NCBI GenBank assembly: GCA_021788415.1
Contig: JAJYKR010000003.1
Span: forward strand, 1-64,000
From: an archaeon
GTDB taxonomy: Archaea > Thermoproteota > Nitrososphaeria > Nitrososphaerales > UBA183
Length of the DNA: 64,000 bases
Direction of reading: 5' to 3'
Shown here: positions 1 to 7,445 of the stretch, one piece after another
Layout of the letters: every line of letters begins with the position of its first letter
Numbering within the stretch: the first letter of the stretch is position 1
The notes under the pieces: generated by a model
What the model was told of the DNA's origin: nothing
Databases searched by the model: none
What the model saw: only the letters and a program-made list of their open reading frames with translations
Made by a program: the position numbers and the translations under genes

Positions 1-74
1 TGCACCTTCCCCGGGTCCAGCTTCAAGGAGACCCGATAGAGCGTCCCCCTGCTCCTTACCCACCTCTCTCTAAT
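1..74 (-). CDS. 5' end of a gene leaving the window on the left
   Basis: On the minus strand one frame from about position 74 to the left edge is open and has almost only G or C in third codon positions, as real genes here do; it contains the stretch RGTLYRVSLKLDPGKV. A TATA-like box (TAGTATA) lies around 95-103 in the right orientation. There is no ATG, GTG or TTG in that frame near the expected transcript start; the nearest candidates are an ATT at 74-72 or a downstream TTG. Function cannot be judged from about 20 residues. Confidence 0.3.
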   Translation of the reverse strand, partial: MRERWVRSRGTLYRVSLKLDPGKV

Positions 75-165
75 CCTGCTTGCTAGGGGGTATACTAATT
101 TCAGGATAACAGAGGAAGAGCTCGACCCCGCAAGCCTAAAATGCCTTGGGCGATGCTCTCCGTCC

Positions 166-603
166 GTGGCGTTCAAACTCCAGGTCGTCTTTGACTGCAA
201 GGACCCTGCCAGAATGGCCAAGTTCTACGCCGATGCGCTTCACTACAAATTGCAGGATCCGCCCGAGGGATATCCCAGCTGGGAGCACTGGCTCAAGTCG
301 CAGGGCATACCGGAGGCGGACTGGAACTCGGCGAGCGCCATTGTAGACCCGGAAGGGCGCGGGTCGAGAGTGTACTTTCAGCAGATGGACACCCCCAAGC
401 TAGCGAAGAATCGCCTTCACATCGACATCAACGCCAGTGGAGGACTGCGAGTGCCCCTTGACGAAAGGAAGAAGCAAGTGAACAGCGAGGTGGAGCGGCT
501 CCTGGGACTCGGGGCGACCAAGGATCACGAGCTTGATGAAGGCAGGGGGGAATTCTGCGTCATTATGCTCGACCCGGAAGGGAACGAGTTCTGCGTTCAG
601 TAG
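166..603 (+). CDS. VOC (glyoxalase/bleomycin-resistance fold) family protein
   Basis: A 145-residue protein with a two-module VOC layout: an N-terminal beta strand (AFKLQVVFDCKDP) followed by the ARMAKFYADAL helix, and a C-terminal module ending in the typical CVIMLDPEGNEFCV strand. VOC proteins bind metals and act as lyases, dioxygenases or drug-binding proteins; the substrate cannot be read here. Start is a GTG at 166, since the family strand begins right after it. It is convergent with the acetyltransferase gene on its right. Confidence 0.75.
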   Translation: MAFKLQVVFDCKDPARMAKFYADALHYKLQDPPEGYPSWEHWLKSQGIPEADWNSASAIVDPEGRGSRVYFQQMDTPKLAKNRLHIDINASGGLRVPLDERKKQVNSEVERLLGLGATKDHELDEGRGEFCVIMLDPEGNEFCVQ

Positions 604-673
604 TTCAGATGTTGGCCTACAGACAGGGCGCTGCAACCAGGGACCAGGGTGTGGGGATCTTTCGAAGCGAGTT

Positions 674-1165
674 TCAGAAGCTAAGCTGGTAGAAGCTGAC
701 GTCCTGCCATCTTCCGAACTTGAAACCGACCTCTCGGAAGTCTCCAACGTGGACGAACCCTAGGCTTTCATGCAGCCTGACGCTCGCCTCGTTTGGAGGG
801 ACGATCCCGGCGACCACAGTGTGAAAGCCAAGTTCGCCCGCCTTCGCGATGACTGCGTCCATGGCCGCCCTGCCGGCGCCCCTCCCCCTATGGCCCCTAT
901 GGACATATACCGAACTCTCCGCCGTCTTCGAGTATGCCGGCTTGTCCCTGAACGGAGAGAGGGTCGCGTAGCCCACGAGGAGACCCCCAGCTTCCACCAC
1001 GACCAGGGGATAGGCTCCCCCATGGCTGAGGAACCACGCCGACCTTTGTTCCAGCGTCTGGGGCTCCAGGTCGAAGGTCGCGGTAGAGTTCGCCACCGCG
1101 TCGTTGAATATCTCGAGGAGGGCCGGGATGTCCCCCTCCCTCCCGGGCCTCACCACGTGGGCCAT
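674..1165 (-). CDS. GNAT N-acetyltransferase, phosphinothricin/methionine-sulfone (Pat/MnaT) type
   Basis: The 163-residue protein has the Pat/Bar/MnaT pattern: N-terminal VRPGREGDIPALLEIFNDAV, then an ESSVYVHRGHRGRGAGRAAM segment whose RGHRGRGAG is the acetyl-CoA pyrophosphate loop, and a C-terminal NEASVRLHESLGFVHVG motif. Relatives acetylate phosphinothricin, methionine sulfone or other small amino-group substrates. It lies downstream of vapC on the same strand, separated by a perfect inverted repeat at 1202-1223 that may control or insulate it. Family assignment is firm; substrate is inferred only. Confidence 0.85.
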   Translation of the reverse strand: MAHVVRPGREGDIPALLEIFNDAVANSTATFDLEPQTLEQRSAWFLSHGGAYPLVVVEAGGLLVGYATLSPFRDKPAYSKTAESSVYVHRGHRGRGAGRAAMDAVIAKAGELGFHTVVAGIVPPNEASVRLHESLGFVHVGDFREVGFKFGRWQDVSFYQLSF

Positions 1166-1201
1166 CTCGAATCGCTGTCGAGGCGTCAGAGGTCGAAGTT
1201 C

Positions 1202-1223
1202 AGGTAGAAGTCAACTTCTACCT
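1202..1223. promoter_or_regulatory. Perfect 10-bp inverted repeat between vapC and the acetyltransferase gene
   Basis: Arm AGGTAGAAGT, 2-nt spacer CA, then the exact reverse complement. It covers the vapC stop codon and lies 37-58 bases upstream of the acetyltransferase ATG. It could be an operator, or a hairpin ending or attenuating the vapBC transcript; the sequence alone does not decide. Confidence 0.4.
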
Positions 1224-1628
1224 ATCCGCGTATTGGGCAGCGTTCACCACAGTCAGACCTGGAATCTTTCGAAAGTGTTTGGTGTTGTATGTGAGCAGCG
1301 ACAACCCTTCTTCTCTCGCGATGCATCCGATGAGGAGGTCTCGGATTTCAATGGTGTGACCTGACTTCTGACCGTCGGCCAGCACCTCTCCAGCCCTTTC
1401 GGCGGCCTTCACGCTCAAGCCGACCACCCTCAGGCTCTCAAGGAGTCCCCTGGTGGCGGACAGATTCGTAGATGACTCCTTGGACTTGTACGCACCGTGA
1501 AACAACTCGAACGCATTGATGACTGTGGTGACAGGGCCCTTGCCTTCAAGGTCCCTCAGCATCGAGGTCTTCCCGCGGAGGTCAGAGACGAGGACGTCGG
1601 TGTCGAGAACTACGCCACTTGCGTCCAC
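1218..1628 (-). CDS. vapC: VapC-type PIN-domain ribonuclease toxin
   Basis: PIN domain of about 136 residues: VVLDTDVLVSDLRG carries the first catalytic Asp, NAFELFHGAY the conserved Glu, and RDLLIGCIAREEGLSLLTYNTKHF the later acidic residues and the TxNxxHF motif. VapC toxins cleave tRNA or rRNA and are held inactive by VapB. I chose GTG at 1628, inside the end of vapB; the upstream extension in this frame reads through vapB and has no PIN similarity. The overlap of about 19 bases with vapB supports translational coupling. Confidence 0.8.
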   Translation of the reverse strand: MDASGVVLDTDVLVSDLRGKTSMLRDLEGKGPVTTVINAFELFHGAYKSKESSTNLSATRGLLESLRVVGLSVKAAERAGEVLADGQKSGHTIEIRDLLIGCIAREEGLSLLTYNTKHFRKIPGLTVVNAAQYADR

Positions 1629-1840
1629 TTCTTCCAGGCCTCGTGCAATTCTCCGAAAATCCGTTCCTCTTCTTCGTCGCTCATCTTCCACAATCCAATG
1701 AACTCCGATGGCTTTCTCCTGTTGAGAAGTTCCCTGATCACTTCGTCTATCGGTACGGGCCTGCCTCTGGCTGCCCTGAGGTCGCCGGCGATTCGGTTCA
1801 GCTCGGCGTAAGTTTTCTCGTCCACCTTAACCGTGGCCAT
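1610..1840 (-). CDS. vapB: VapB-type antitoxin
   Basis: A 76-residue protein starting MATVKVDEKTYAELNRIAG, the short beta strand and helix of a ribbon-helix-helix/VapB DNA-binding domain, followed by a charged helical C-terminus (ending near WKKWTQ) that would wrap the toxin. It overlaps vapC, the usual order for the module. A TATA box and a GGTCACT/AGTGACC palindrome lie directly upstream and fit autoregulation by the VapBC complex. The ATG is about 26 nt from the TATA box, so the mRNA is probably leaderless. Confidence 0.75.
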   Translation of the reverse strand: MATVKVDEKTYAELNRIAGDLRAARGRPVPIDEVIRELLNRRKPSEFIGLWKMSDEEEERIFGELHEAWKKWTQVA

Positions 1841-1841
1841 C

Positions 1842-1870
1842 GGTCACTAAGTGACCCGATGACTATATAA
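1842..1870 (-). promoter_or_regulatory. vapBC promoter with operator palindrome
   Basis: On the minus strand TTATATAG (about 1863-1870) is a TATA box. Between it and the vapB ATG lies GGTCACT, one base, then AGTGACC, a perfect 7-bp palindrome at 1842-1856. A repressor bound there would cover the expected transcription start. Confidence 0.55.
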
Positions 1871-2073
1871 CCCCTGCGGATTTTAGACGCCGAGTCCACG
1901 CTGAGGTGATTTCATTCGGGTCTAAAGGTTCGAATCTCTAGAGTTTGGACGCACGCATGGAAACTCGAGAATCGTGTCTAACAGTCGAACGGAGTTCATT
2001 CTAAGCCATCTTAAACTGTGGGCCGGAAGGGATGCGATTAATTACTTAAGCGAATCCTCTCTTCCAGCGTGCG

Positions 2074-2322
2074 CTAGCAAAGCATGCCGCTTTTCTTGGC
2101 ACGGCTTATGTAGGGACTCACAATTGCAAGGAGAATCAACAGAATCCCGACCGCACCAAATAGGTATGGAGTGAGGTCAGGCCCGAAGGCGCCGCCGCAG
2201 ACTCCTTGGTCACAATAACCCGCGTAGTTCAGGTTCCAATGCTCGACAAGACCAACGTAGCTAAGAGCGAACATTGACAGAATCGCACCAAGCGACAACA
2301 GGATCAAGTTTGCTTTCTTCAA
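2074..2322 (-). CDS. Small membrane protein with two transmembrane segments
   Basis: An 82-residue product with hydrophobic segments at about residues 5-25 and 54-73, separated by a short loop with two cysteines (YCDQGVC), and a basic C-terminal tail. The loop cysteines could form a disulfide outside the cell. The start is a TTG. No family is recognised. It lies in a stretch that is clearly more AT-rich than most of the window, together with the secreted peptidase-like gene, which suggests acquisition together. Confidence 0.5.
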   Translation of the reverse strand: MKKANLILLSLGAILSMFALSYVGLVEHWNLNYAGYCDQGVCGGAFGPDLTPYLFGAVGILLILLAIVSPYISRAKKSGMLC

Positions 2323-2441
2323 GGATAAAGTTTCATCCTATGAAGCAAAAACGAACCGGTGAAATTTGTGGAGGCAAGCATTGTAATGAGATACAATATC
2401 CCTGTTCCTTCCCTCCCAAGCTAATACGGAGGCAGCTGAAA

Positions 2442-3641
2442 TCATGTTCCCTGACTTGTCACCCAAGTGTTGGTGAATGTTCCCCAATTCGGACTTCCCT
2501 GTGTTATCGCTGTGTTGGTAATGAGGTTCTGCCCATTCACTTGCATTATTTCATGATTGTAGTAGCCCGCATTGTACGGAACGTTTGCTCCCGTCACTGC
2601 TCCGTTGTAGTAAAGCCGTCCTTGCTGGCCATATTGGCTAAAGTACGGTAAACTAAAAAGTCCATAGCACTGACCAAGGAATGGAAGTGAACAGGGTCTC
2701 TCCAATGTCAGTTCCGCGAAATATGGTACGAAGCTATTGGAGATTGGGTTGGTGGGGGAACACGTATTGCCATTGGTATGATCATCCACTATGATATACC
2801 ACTGGCCGCTGGAACCGCCGACAAGGGTCGCTGAATAGACGTAGGCTTCGATTGCATGGCCAGAACTCATGTCATTCAGGCTACAATATACCGGACCAGA
2901 TGGAACCTCTTCGTACCACATCTGATAATAGATGACATGCCTCCCGCCTTGGTTGATGTATGCTTCAGCGTCTGAGCCTCCCTGAAGCATCGTACATGCA
3001 CTGCCATTACAGTTATCTGAAGGGTTGGTCGTGAGCCCGCTCCATATCACCATGTTACAGGCGGGACTAGCGCAACCTGGCTGACTGGTGCCATGATTGT
3101 TGGGAAAGTCTATCGTAGGTTGCGTGAAGTCTATTGTTGCCTCAAGTTGCTCATAGTTGCCGCTTCCACTTGGGTAGTACAATTCGTAGCCTGACCACGT
3201 CGCTTGAGGATTGTTGGAGGAGGCAGAGAACGCTGATTCTATCGTTATGTTGATCAAGTGTGTCAGGCCGACATCTACAGAGGCCACGACTGATTTCTCT
3301 GTTCCATTTGACGAGGACACAATGAAAGTTGCATCAACTGAGTAGGGGGTTAAGACGCAATCGCTTGTGTCGTCGTGAGAGTCGTAGGCGAGACCATCCA
3401 ACTTCAACGAAAGCCCAGAAGTCAGCGATTGGAATCGGGCGGACGATTCAATCAGTGACAGGACCGAAGCTAGGTTAACTGATGGTAGCTTAGTTGCCTC
3501 ATAACGAAGGTCACATAGAGTTGCACTGGCCGAACTGGCGGAGCTAGAAGACTGTGCTCTTGCTAAAGGTGGGACAGCAGCAAACCAAAGAATTGTTATC
3601 AGACCTACGACAAGTACAGTCTTCGGAAGACTTGCTTCCAA
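2442..3641 (-). CDS. Secreted glutamic endopeptidase-like protein (peptidase G1/eqolisin type)
   Basis: A 399-residue exported protein: signal peptide at residues 1-29 (hydrophobic core, then PPLARAQS), a Ser-rich linker, then a lectin-like beta-sandwich region. The C-terminal half follows the G1 pattern: VIWSGLTTNP, then MLQGGSDAEAY with the expected catalytic Gln, YYQMWYEEVPSGP, a GQWYIIVDDHTNG strand, and AELTLERP with the expected catalytic Glu. G1 peptidases are acid proteases. Codon and base use are AT-rich compared with most of the window. A strong TATA (ATTTATATA near 3701-3711) lies about 60 bases upstream of the TTG start. G1 membership is by eye and needs a profile search. Confidence 0.65.
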   Translation of the reverse strand: MEASLPKTVLVVGLITILWFAAVPPLARAQSSSSASSASATLCDLRYEATKLPSVNLASVLSLIESSARFQSLTSGLSLKLDGLAYDSHDDTSDCVLTPYSVDATFIVSSSNGTEKSVVASVDVGLTHLINITIESAFSASSNNPQATWSGYELYYPSGSGNYEQLEATIDFTQPTIDFPNNHGTSQPGCASPACNMVIWSGLTTNPSDNCNGSACTMLQGGSDAEAYINQGGRHVIYYQMWYEEVPSGPVYCSLNDMSSGHAIEAYVYSATLVGGSSGQWYIIVDDHTNGNTCSPTNPISNSFVPYFAELTLERPCSLPFLGQCYGLFSLPYFSQYGQQGRLYYNGAVTGANVPYNAGYYNHEIMQVNGQNLITNTAITQGSPNWGTFTNTWVTSQGT

Positions 3642-4155
3642 CTGTCCGTCAAGACCCGAACATCGCTCGTTGGTGTTCGTAACATCACAAAAACATAAAT
3701 TCGTATATAAATATCTCTTGTGAAATCTAGATTTTGAAACCGAATTTCTTTCAGCACTAGGAGTAATTCATTTGGCCTGCGACCTCAGCAGAGAAAAGGT
3801 GGTATGTTTGCCTTTCCAACAGTACTTCCGTCAAATCTCTCCCGTTCTCCAACCAGAGCCCGAATCTCTCCCCCCTCCATGGCGAGACTGCACCAGCCGA
3901 CACCCCCCGAGCGAACAGCGTGAGCGAGGACCCCGCTTCGAGGCGGGGTGAAGGCGAAGGAGGAGCGGAGGGGCAGAGAGGGGGGAGCGAAGCGAGCGAA
4001 TGCGAGCGGTGCCGTCGGTAGGCATCGCGGGGGGTGAATCTGCCCCGGAGCGATGGCCGAGCCTGAAGGAAATCGGCTGGTGGGGGCGAGCTTCCGATGA
4101 CGGGCCCGGACTTCCCAATCGCCTTATCTACCTCAGGGAGCGTATAACAACCAGA
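3642..4155. other. Non-coding gap with peptidase promoter, GAGCGA-rich stretch and a hairpin
   Basis: The left 120 bases are AT-rich and hold the promoter of the peptidase gene. About 3900-4010 is a purine-rich stretch built from GAGCGA/GCGAGCG units, with one clear hairpin (CCCCGC, six-base loop, GCGGGG) near 3931-3948. Open frames here have poor codon bias and no recognisable protein, so I call no gene. TTATCTA near 4124-4130 is the likely TATA box of the antitoxin gene that follows. Confidence 0.5.
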
Positions 4156-4395
4156 ATGGCAAAGACGGAACAGAAGTACCTGGTCGACAGGGAGACCGTG
4201 GAACACTTGGTGGCTATGCTAAGGGACGGCATGGAGAAGGGCGCCAGCGACGAGGAGATTAGAGAGCAGACTTGGGAGATCCTCGACCCTGGCTATCGCG
4301 AGAGGACTGACCAGGCGCTCAGGGAAATGAAAGAAGGAAGAGCCAAGCGATTCAAGAACGCAAAGCAAATGATACGAGACCTAGAGACGCGCTGA
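4156..4395 (+). CDS. Putative antitoxin of a RelBE/ParDE-like pair
   Basis: A 79-residue, highly charged, mostly helical protein (MAKTEQKYLVDRETVEHLV at the start). The open frame continues upstream, but the TATA-like TTATCTA about 29 bases before ATG 4156 and the change in codon use support that start. The toxin-like gene follows after six bases. The antitoxin role is inferred from size, charge and position; the family was not recognised with certainty. Confidence 0.65.
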   Translation: MAKTEQKYLVDRETVEHLVAMLRDGMEKGASDEEIREQTWEILDPGYRERTDQALREMKEGRAKRFKNAKQMIRDLETR

Positions 4396-4401
4396 ACGAC
4401 C

Positions 4402-4658
4402 TTGCCCTGGGTCCCTGCATACACTCCCACGTTCAGGAGAGACTACAAGAACCTCGGTCATCAGGACCAGCGAAGAGTGAACGAAGCGGTCAAGACCGTT
4501 CTGGATTCTGACAATCCGGCAGTCCTGGGTAGGCCCAAGTACGGCAGATGGAGAGGCGCCTATGGTTATGATGTCGGGCGCTCGATAAGAGTTCTCTATT
4601 CGGTAGATTCAACGGAGTCGTAGTGTTCCTGAGGTGCGGTCCGCACACGATCTACTGA
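4402..4658 (+). pseudogene. RelE/ParE-family toxin, frameshifted near its C-terminus
   Basis: The first 70 residues follow a RelE/ParE toxin: AYTPTFRRDYKNL, a helical middle, then GAYGYDVGRSIRVLYSVD. In this frame it stops at 4621-4623, too early. Moving one frame just after GTAGAT (about 4606) restores a natural ending, FNGVVVFLRCGPHTIY, with the VxFLxxGxHxxxY strand that closes RelE folds; the TGA is at 4656-4658. One lost T explains it. Either the toxin is inactivated or the base is a sequencing error. The start is TTG. Confidence 0.6.
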
Positions 4659-4724
4659 GCCGCTCTCCCCGAAGACCCGCTTCGCAAGGAAGTCCTCGGC
4701 TGAGGATTCTCTTAATTGATTCAG

Positions 4725-4749
4725 TGGGTCGGAAGGGATTCGAGCCCTT
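4725..4749 (-). other. tRNA 3'-end-like sequence (T-arm plus acceptor strand only)
   Basis: On the minus strand a 5-bp stem AAGGG/CCCTT closes a 7-base loop CTCGAAT and is followed by CCGACCCA, like a tRNA T-arm and 3' acceptor strand. No matching GGGTCGG 5' strand lies within 90 bases upstream, so there is no complete tRNA. It may be a remnant attachment site at the edge of the accessory stretch, or chance. Confidence 0.25.
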
Positions 4750-4797
4750 GGCCGGTCCTTGTGATAGTCCACGGCCGCATGTGAGTTCCAACTCTAT

Positions 4798-6258
4798 TCA
4801 TTGGTCGAAGTACAGGTAGAACTCGTAGGGGTGGGGCCGGGCGGAGACCGACCTGTATGCTTCCATCTCCAGCTCCGCCATGGTCTCGATCAGGTCCTTC
4901 GGGAAGATCGGGTCCAGGAACCCCGAGTCGCTCTCGAGGCTCTCCACCGCCTCCTTTAGGCTCCCCGGCAGCTCCCCGACCTGGAGCTCCCTTCTCTTCT
5001 CGGGGGTGAGCTTGTAGATGTCCTGGTCCACGGGGTTCCCCGGGTCCGTCTTCTTCCTAATCCCGTCGAGGCCTGCCGCCGTGATGGCGGCGAAGGCGAG
5101 ATACGGGTTGCACGACGGGTCCGGAGTCCTGAACTCGACCCGCTTCGCCCCTTCGGAACCCTTCTCATAGGCCGGGATCCTGACGTTGGCCGACCTGTTC
5201 ATCTTGCTCCAGGCTATGTAGACCGGGGCCTCGTACCCGGGGACCAGCCTGTGGTACGAGTTGGTGGTCGGGTCGACTATGGCGCAGAGCGCGCGGCTGT
5301 GCTCCATTATGCCGCCGATGTAGTACCTGGCCGTCTGGCTCAGCTCGGCGTAGGGCTCGTCCGGGTCGAAGAACGCGTTTCTCCCCCCTTTCCAGAGGCT
5401 GGCGTGGGTGTGCATCCCGACCGCGTTGTCCCCGAATATCGGCTTCGGCATCGTGGTCGCTATCATCCCCATCCTGCTGGCCACGTTCTTGATCACGAAC
5501 TTGTATGTCATCACGCTGTCGGCCATGGTGACCAGCTCGTCCCTGTAGATGTCGATCTCGCACTGGCCGGCGGTGGCGACCTCGTGGTGGTGGGCGTTGC
5601 TGAAGATCCCGAAGCCTTCCCTCAGGTCGTTGACGCAGGCGCTCCTGTAGTCGCTGAGCGTATCCACAGGTTGCGCGGGGTAGTAGCCGTCCTTGAACCT
5701 GATGGGGAAGTTCGTCCCCCTCGCCTCGTTGGCCGCTTCCCTGGATGAGATCTTGAAGCCGGCGCTGAACGGGTCGTTGACCTGCCAGGTCGCGGAGTCG
5801 AAGACGAAAAACTCGACCTCGGGCCCCCAGAGCGAGTCCGTGAACCCCGCCTGCCTTATGGTCTCCTCGGCCCTCTGTGCGACCCTCCTCGGGTCTCGGC
5901 TGAACCGCCCTGCTCCATATCCAGAGCGGACATCGCAGATAAGCCTCCCGGTCTTGATGCTCTCCTCCATCCAGGGGAAGACCCCAAAGGTGGAAGGGTC
6001 AGGGACGAGCATCATGTCAGACTCGTTGATCTCGACGAACCCCTTCACCGAAGAACCGTCGAGCTTCGCCACCCCCTCAGAGAACATCTTCTCTGCCATC
6101 ATCTCGGCCGGGATGCTCACGTGCCTCAGCCGCCCAGGGACGTCGGTGAACTGCAGGTCCACGAACTTGACCTTCTCCTTATAGAGCCTGTCCAGCACCT
6201 CGCTCGCGGTCAGGGCCTTCCTGACCAGTTCGCCTTTCTCAGTCAGTTGGTATGTCAA
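4798..6258 (-). CDS. glnA: Glutamine synthetase
   Basis: Complete 486-residue type I glutamine synthetase, which makes glutamine from glutamate, ammonia and ATP. The N-terminal beta-grasp half has FVDLQFTDVPGRLRHVSI; the catalytic half has GPEVEFFVF, HHEVATAGQCEID, the ATP-binding MHTHASLW near residue 280 and the NRSANVRIP/EFRTPDPSCNPYL region. The C-terminus is the expected RPHPYEFYLYF. The ATG lies 28 bases from a TATA box shared with the divergent Lrp gene, so the mRNA should be leaderless. The neighbour suggests amino-acid-responsive control. Confidence 0.97.
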   Translation of the reverse strand: MTYQLTEKGELVRKALTASEVLDRLYKEKVKFVDLQFTDVPGRLRHVSIPAEMMAEKMFSEGVAKLDGSSVKGFVEINESDMMLVPDPSTFGVFPWMEESIKTGRLICDVRSGYGAGRFSRDPRRVAQRAEETIRQAGFTDSLWGPEVEFFVFDSATWQVNDPFSAGFKISSREAANEARGTNFPIRFKDGYYPAQPVDTLSDYRSACVNDLREGFGIFSNAHHHEVATAGQCEIDIYRDELVTMADSVMTYKFVIKNVASRMGMIATTMPKPIFGDNAVGMHTHASLWKGGRNAFFDPDEPYAELSQTARYYIGGIMEHSRALCAIVDPTTNSYHRLVPGYEAPVYIAWSKMNRSANVRIPAYEKGSEGAKRVEFRTPDPSCNPYLAFAAITAAGLDGIRKKTDPGNPVDQDIYKLTPEKRRELQVGELPGSLKEAVESLESDSGFLDPIFPKDLIETMAELEMEAYRSVSARPHPYEFYLYFDQ

Positions 6259-6282
6259 TCAGCAGACAGGTTTCCCGCAAAT

Positions 6283-6324
6283 GATATAAGACTCACTAGG
6301 GGTTGGCTGGACATTGTTAGCCAA
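6283..6324. promoter_or_regulatory. Shared divergent promoter of glnA and the Lrp gene, with inverted repeat
   Basis: GATATAAG at 6283-6290 reads as a TATA element on both strands; its centre is 28 bases from the glnA ATG (6258) and 28 bases from the Lrp TTG (6314). TTGGCT at 6303-6308 and AGCCAA at 6319-6324 form an inverted repeat over the expected Lrp transcript start, a plausible autoregulatory site. Confidence 0.6.
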
Positions 6325-6835
6325 AGTGGGTCAGAACATGGACGAAAGTAGCGCGAACCTGGGGGGAGCAGCGCCGGGGTCTGGACGTATGGCCATCGAC
6401 GAGCTCGACATGAAGATCCTGAGGCACCTCCTGACCGACGGCAGGATGTCGTTCAGGGAGTTGGCCTCCATCATCGGCGTCTCCACCACCACAGTCGCCA
6501 CGAGGGTCTCTCGCCTCCAGAAGGCCAGGGTGATCAGGGGGCACTCTACGCTGGTCGACTTCCAGAAGCTGGGGTACGAGCTCACCGTGGTCACAGAGAT
6601 ACTGGTCTCCAAGGGGAAGCTCCTGGAGATGGAGCAGGAGATAGCCAAGGTGCCAGGGGTCTGCGCCGTCTACGACGTGACAGGGGAGATAGATGCAATC
6701 GTGGTTTCGAAGTGCAAGGATAGGGAAGAGCTGAGCAGATTCACGAAGGGGCTGCTTGCCATGCCGTTCGTCGAGCGGACCAACTCCCACGTGGTGCTCA
6801 CCACCGTAAGGGAAGACTTCAGGCTCCCCCTCTAG
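6314..6835 (+). CDS. Lrp/AsnC-family transcriptional regulator
   Basis: A 173-residue protein: helix-turn-helix at about residues 27-75 (AIDELDMKILRHLLTDGRMSF and VSTTTVATRVSRLQ) and a C-terminal RAM domain with the alpha/beta pattern ELTVVTEILVSKG, VPGVCAVYDVTGEIDAIVV and MPFVERTNSHVVLTTV. Lrp proteins form octamers and sense amino acids. Placement back-to-back with glnA suggests it senses glutamine or another amino acid and controls that gene. TTG at 6314 matches the promoter spacing; ATG 6338 or 6389 are alternatives, and the first 25 residues look unstructured. Confidence 0.9.
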   Translation: MLAKVGQNMDESSANLGGAAPGSGRMAIDELDMKILRHLLTDGRMSFRELASIIGVSTTTVATRVSRLQKARVIRGHSTLVDFQKLGYELTVVTEILVSKGKLLEMEQEIAKVPGVCAVYDVTGEIDAIVVSKCKDREELSRFTKGLLAMPFVERTNSHVVLTTVREDFRLPL

Positions 6836-6874
6836 GCTTAAATGTGCTCATCGAGCCGAGACCAAGACGTTCAG

Positions 6875-7378
6875 TTGACAAAGATCAGGGTCAGGCTGGG
6901 CGCAGCCGAGGCCGAAGTCGAGGCAGACCCCGAGCACCTGAGGGAGGCCATCGACCTGGTCCCCGAACTGACCTCGAAGCTCCCGAGGCAGGCACGAGAT
7001 GTCGTGGCGCCCGAGGGGCCCGGGCGTGAAGCAGCAGGGGATGGAGCGGAACCGGCCGCCGAGTCCCAGATCCCGGCCGTGAGCCTCGACAAGGGTGACT
7101 CCCTGGCCGACGTCATCGGCAAGTTCTTCTCCAGTCCGTGGGGGCGAGAAAGGAGGAAGCTCTCTGATGTGAGAGAAGCGCTCCAGTCCTATGGGCTGAA
7201 CTACCCCAAGCAGTCCGTTGCCGTTGCCCTCCTGAGGCTCGCCAAGACCACCAGGCTGAGGAGGTTCAAGGCCGAGGACGGGGAGTTCGTCTACACATCA
7301 GCGTCGACCCCTCCGAGCCTTCGCCAGTCGCCGGAGGAGCAGGCCGTCGGCGAACTGGCAGTGACGGAACCAAACTGA
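6875..7378 (+). CDS. Winged-helix protein with short N-terminal beta domain (first of three)
   Basis: About 167 residues: an N-terminal beta-hairpin and helix (KIRVRLGAAEAEVEADPEHL), a Pro/Ala/Glu-rich linker, then a winged-helix-like domain (DVREALQSYGLNYPKQSVAVALLRLAKT, with RRFKAEDGEFVY as the wing). I prefer TTG 6875 because a TATA-like GGCTTAAAT lies about 35 bases upstream and the beta strand starts there; the ATG at 6842 lies inside that box. The same N-terminal pattern recurs in the next two genes. I do not recognise the family. Position beside nurA-herA suggests a role with DNA ends or its regulation. Confidence 0.55.
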   Translation: MTKIRVRLGAAEAEVEADPEHLREAIDLVPELTSKLPRQARDVVAPEGPGREAAGDGAEPAAESQIPAVSLDKGDSLADVIGKFFSSPWGRERRKLSDVREALQSYGLNYPKQSVAVALLRLAKTTRLRRFKAEDGEFVYTSASTPPSLRQSPEEQAVGELAVTEPN

Positions 7379-7445
7379 TAAAAGCACACCGCAAAATCGT
7401 CCGACGCGGAGCGTCAGAGACCTGTCCAGCGAAAGGGAACTTCGG

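Noticed and set aside
151..184. Similarity to 32703-32736 (CTCCGTCCGTGG plus GTTC) as a shared attachment site
   Set aside because: A 12-base match is expected by chance many times in a window this size, and the second site has no partner at the other end of the element.
1915..1950. TTCGAATC in a possible tRNA T-arm
   Set aside because: The flanking five bases on each side do not pair and there is no acceptor stem.
3900..4150. Possible RNase P or SRP RNA
   Set aside because: An AGTCCGGGC-like stretch is present on the minus strand, but the other conserved parts of RNase P RNA and the SRP helix 8 motif are missing.
3757..4206. 149-residue open frame on the minus strand
   Set aside because: Poor codon bias, low-complexity translation from the GAGCGA-rich DNA, and it overlaps the antitoxin start.
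5251..5748. Long open frame opposite glnA
   Set aside because: High GC makes antisense frames open; it is fully inside a clear gene.
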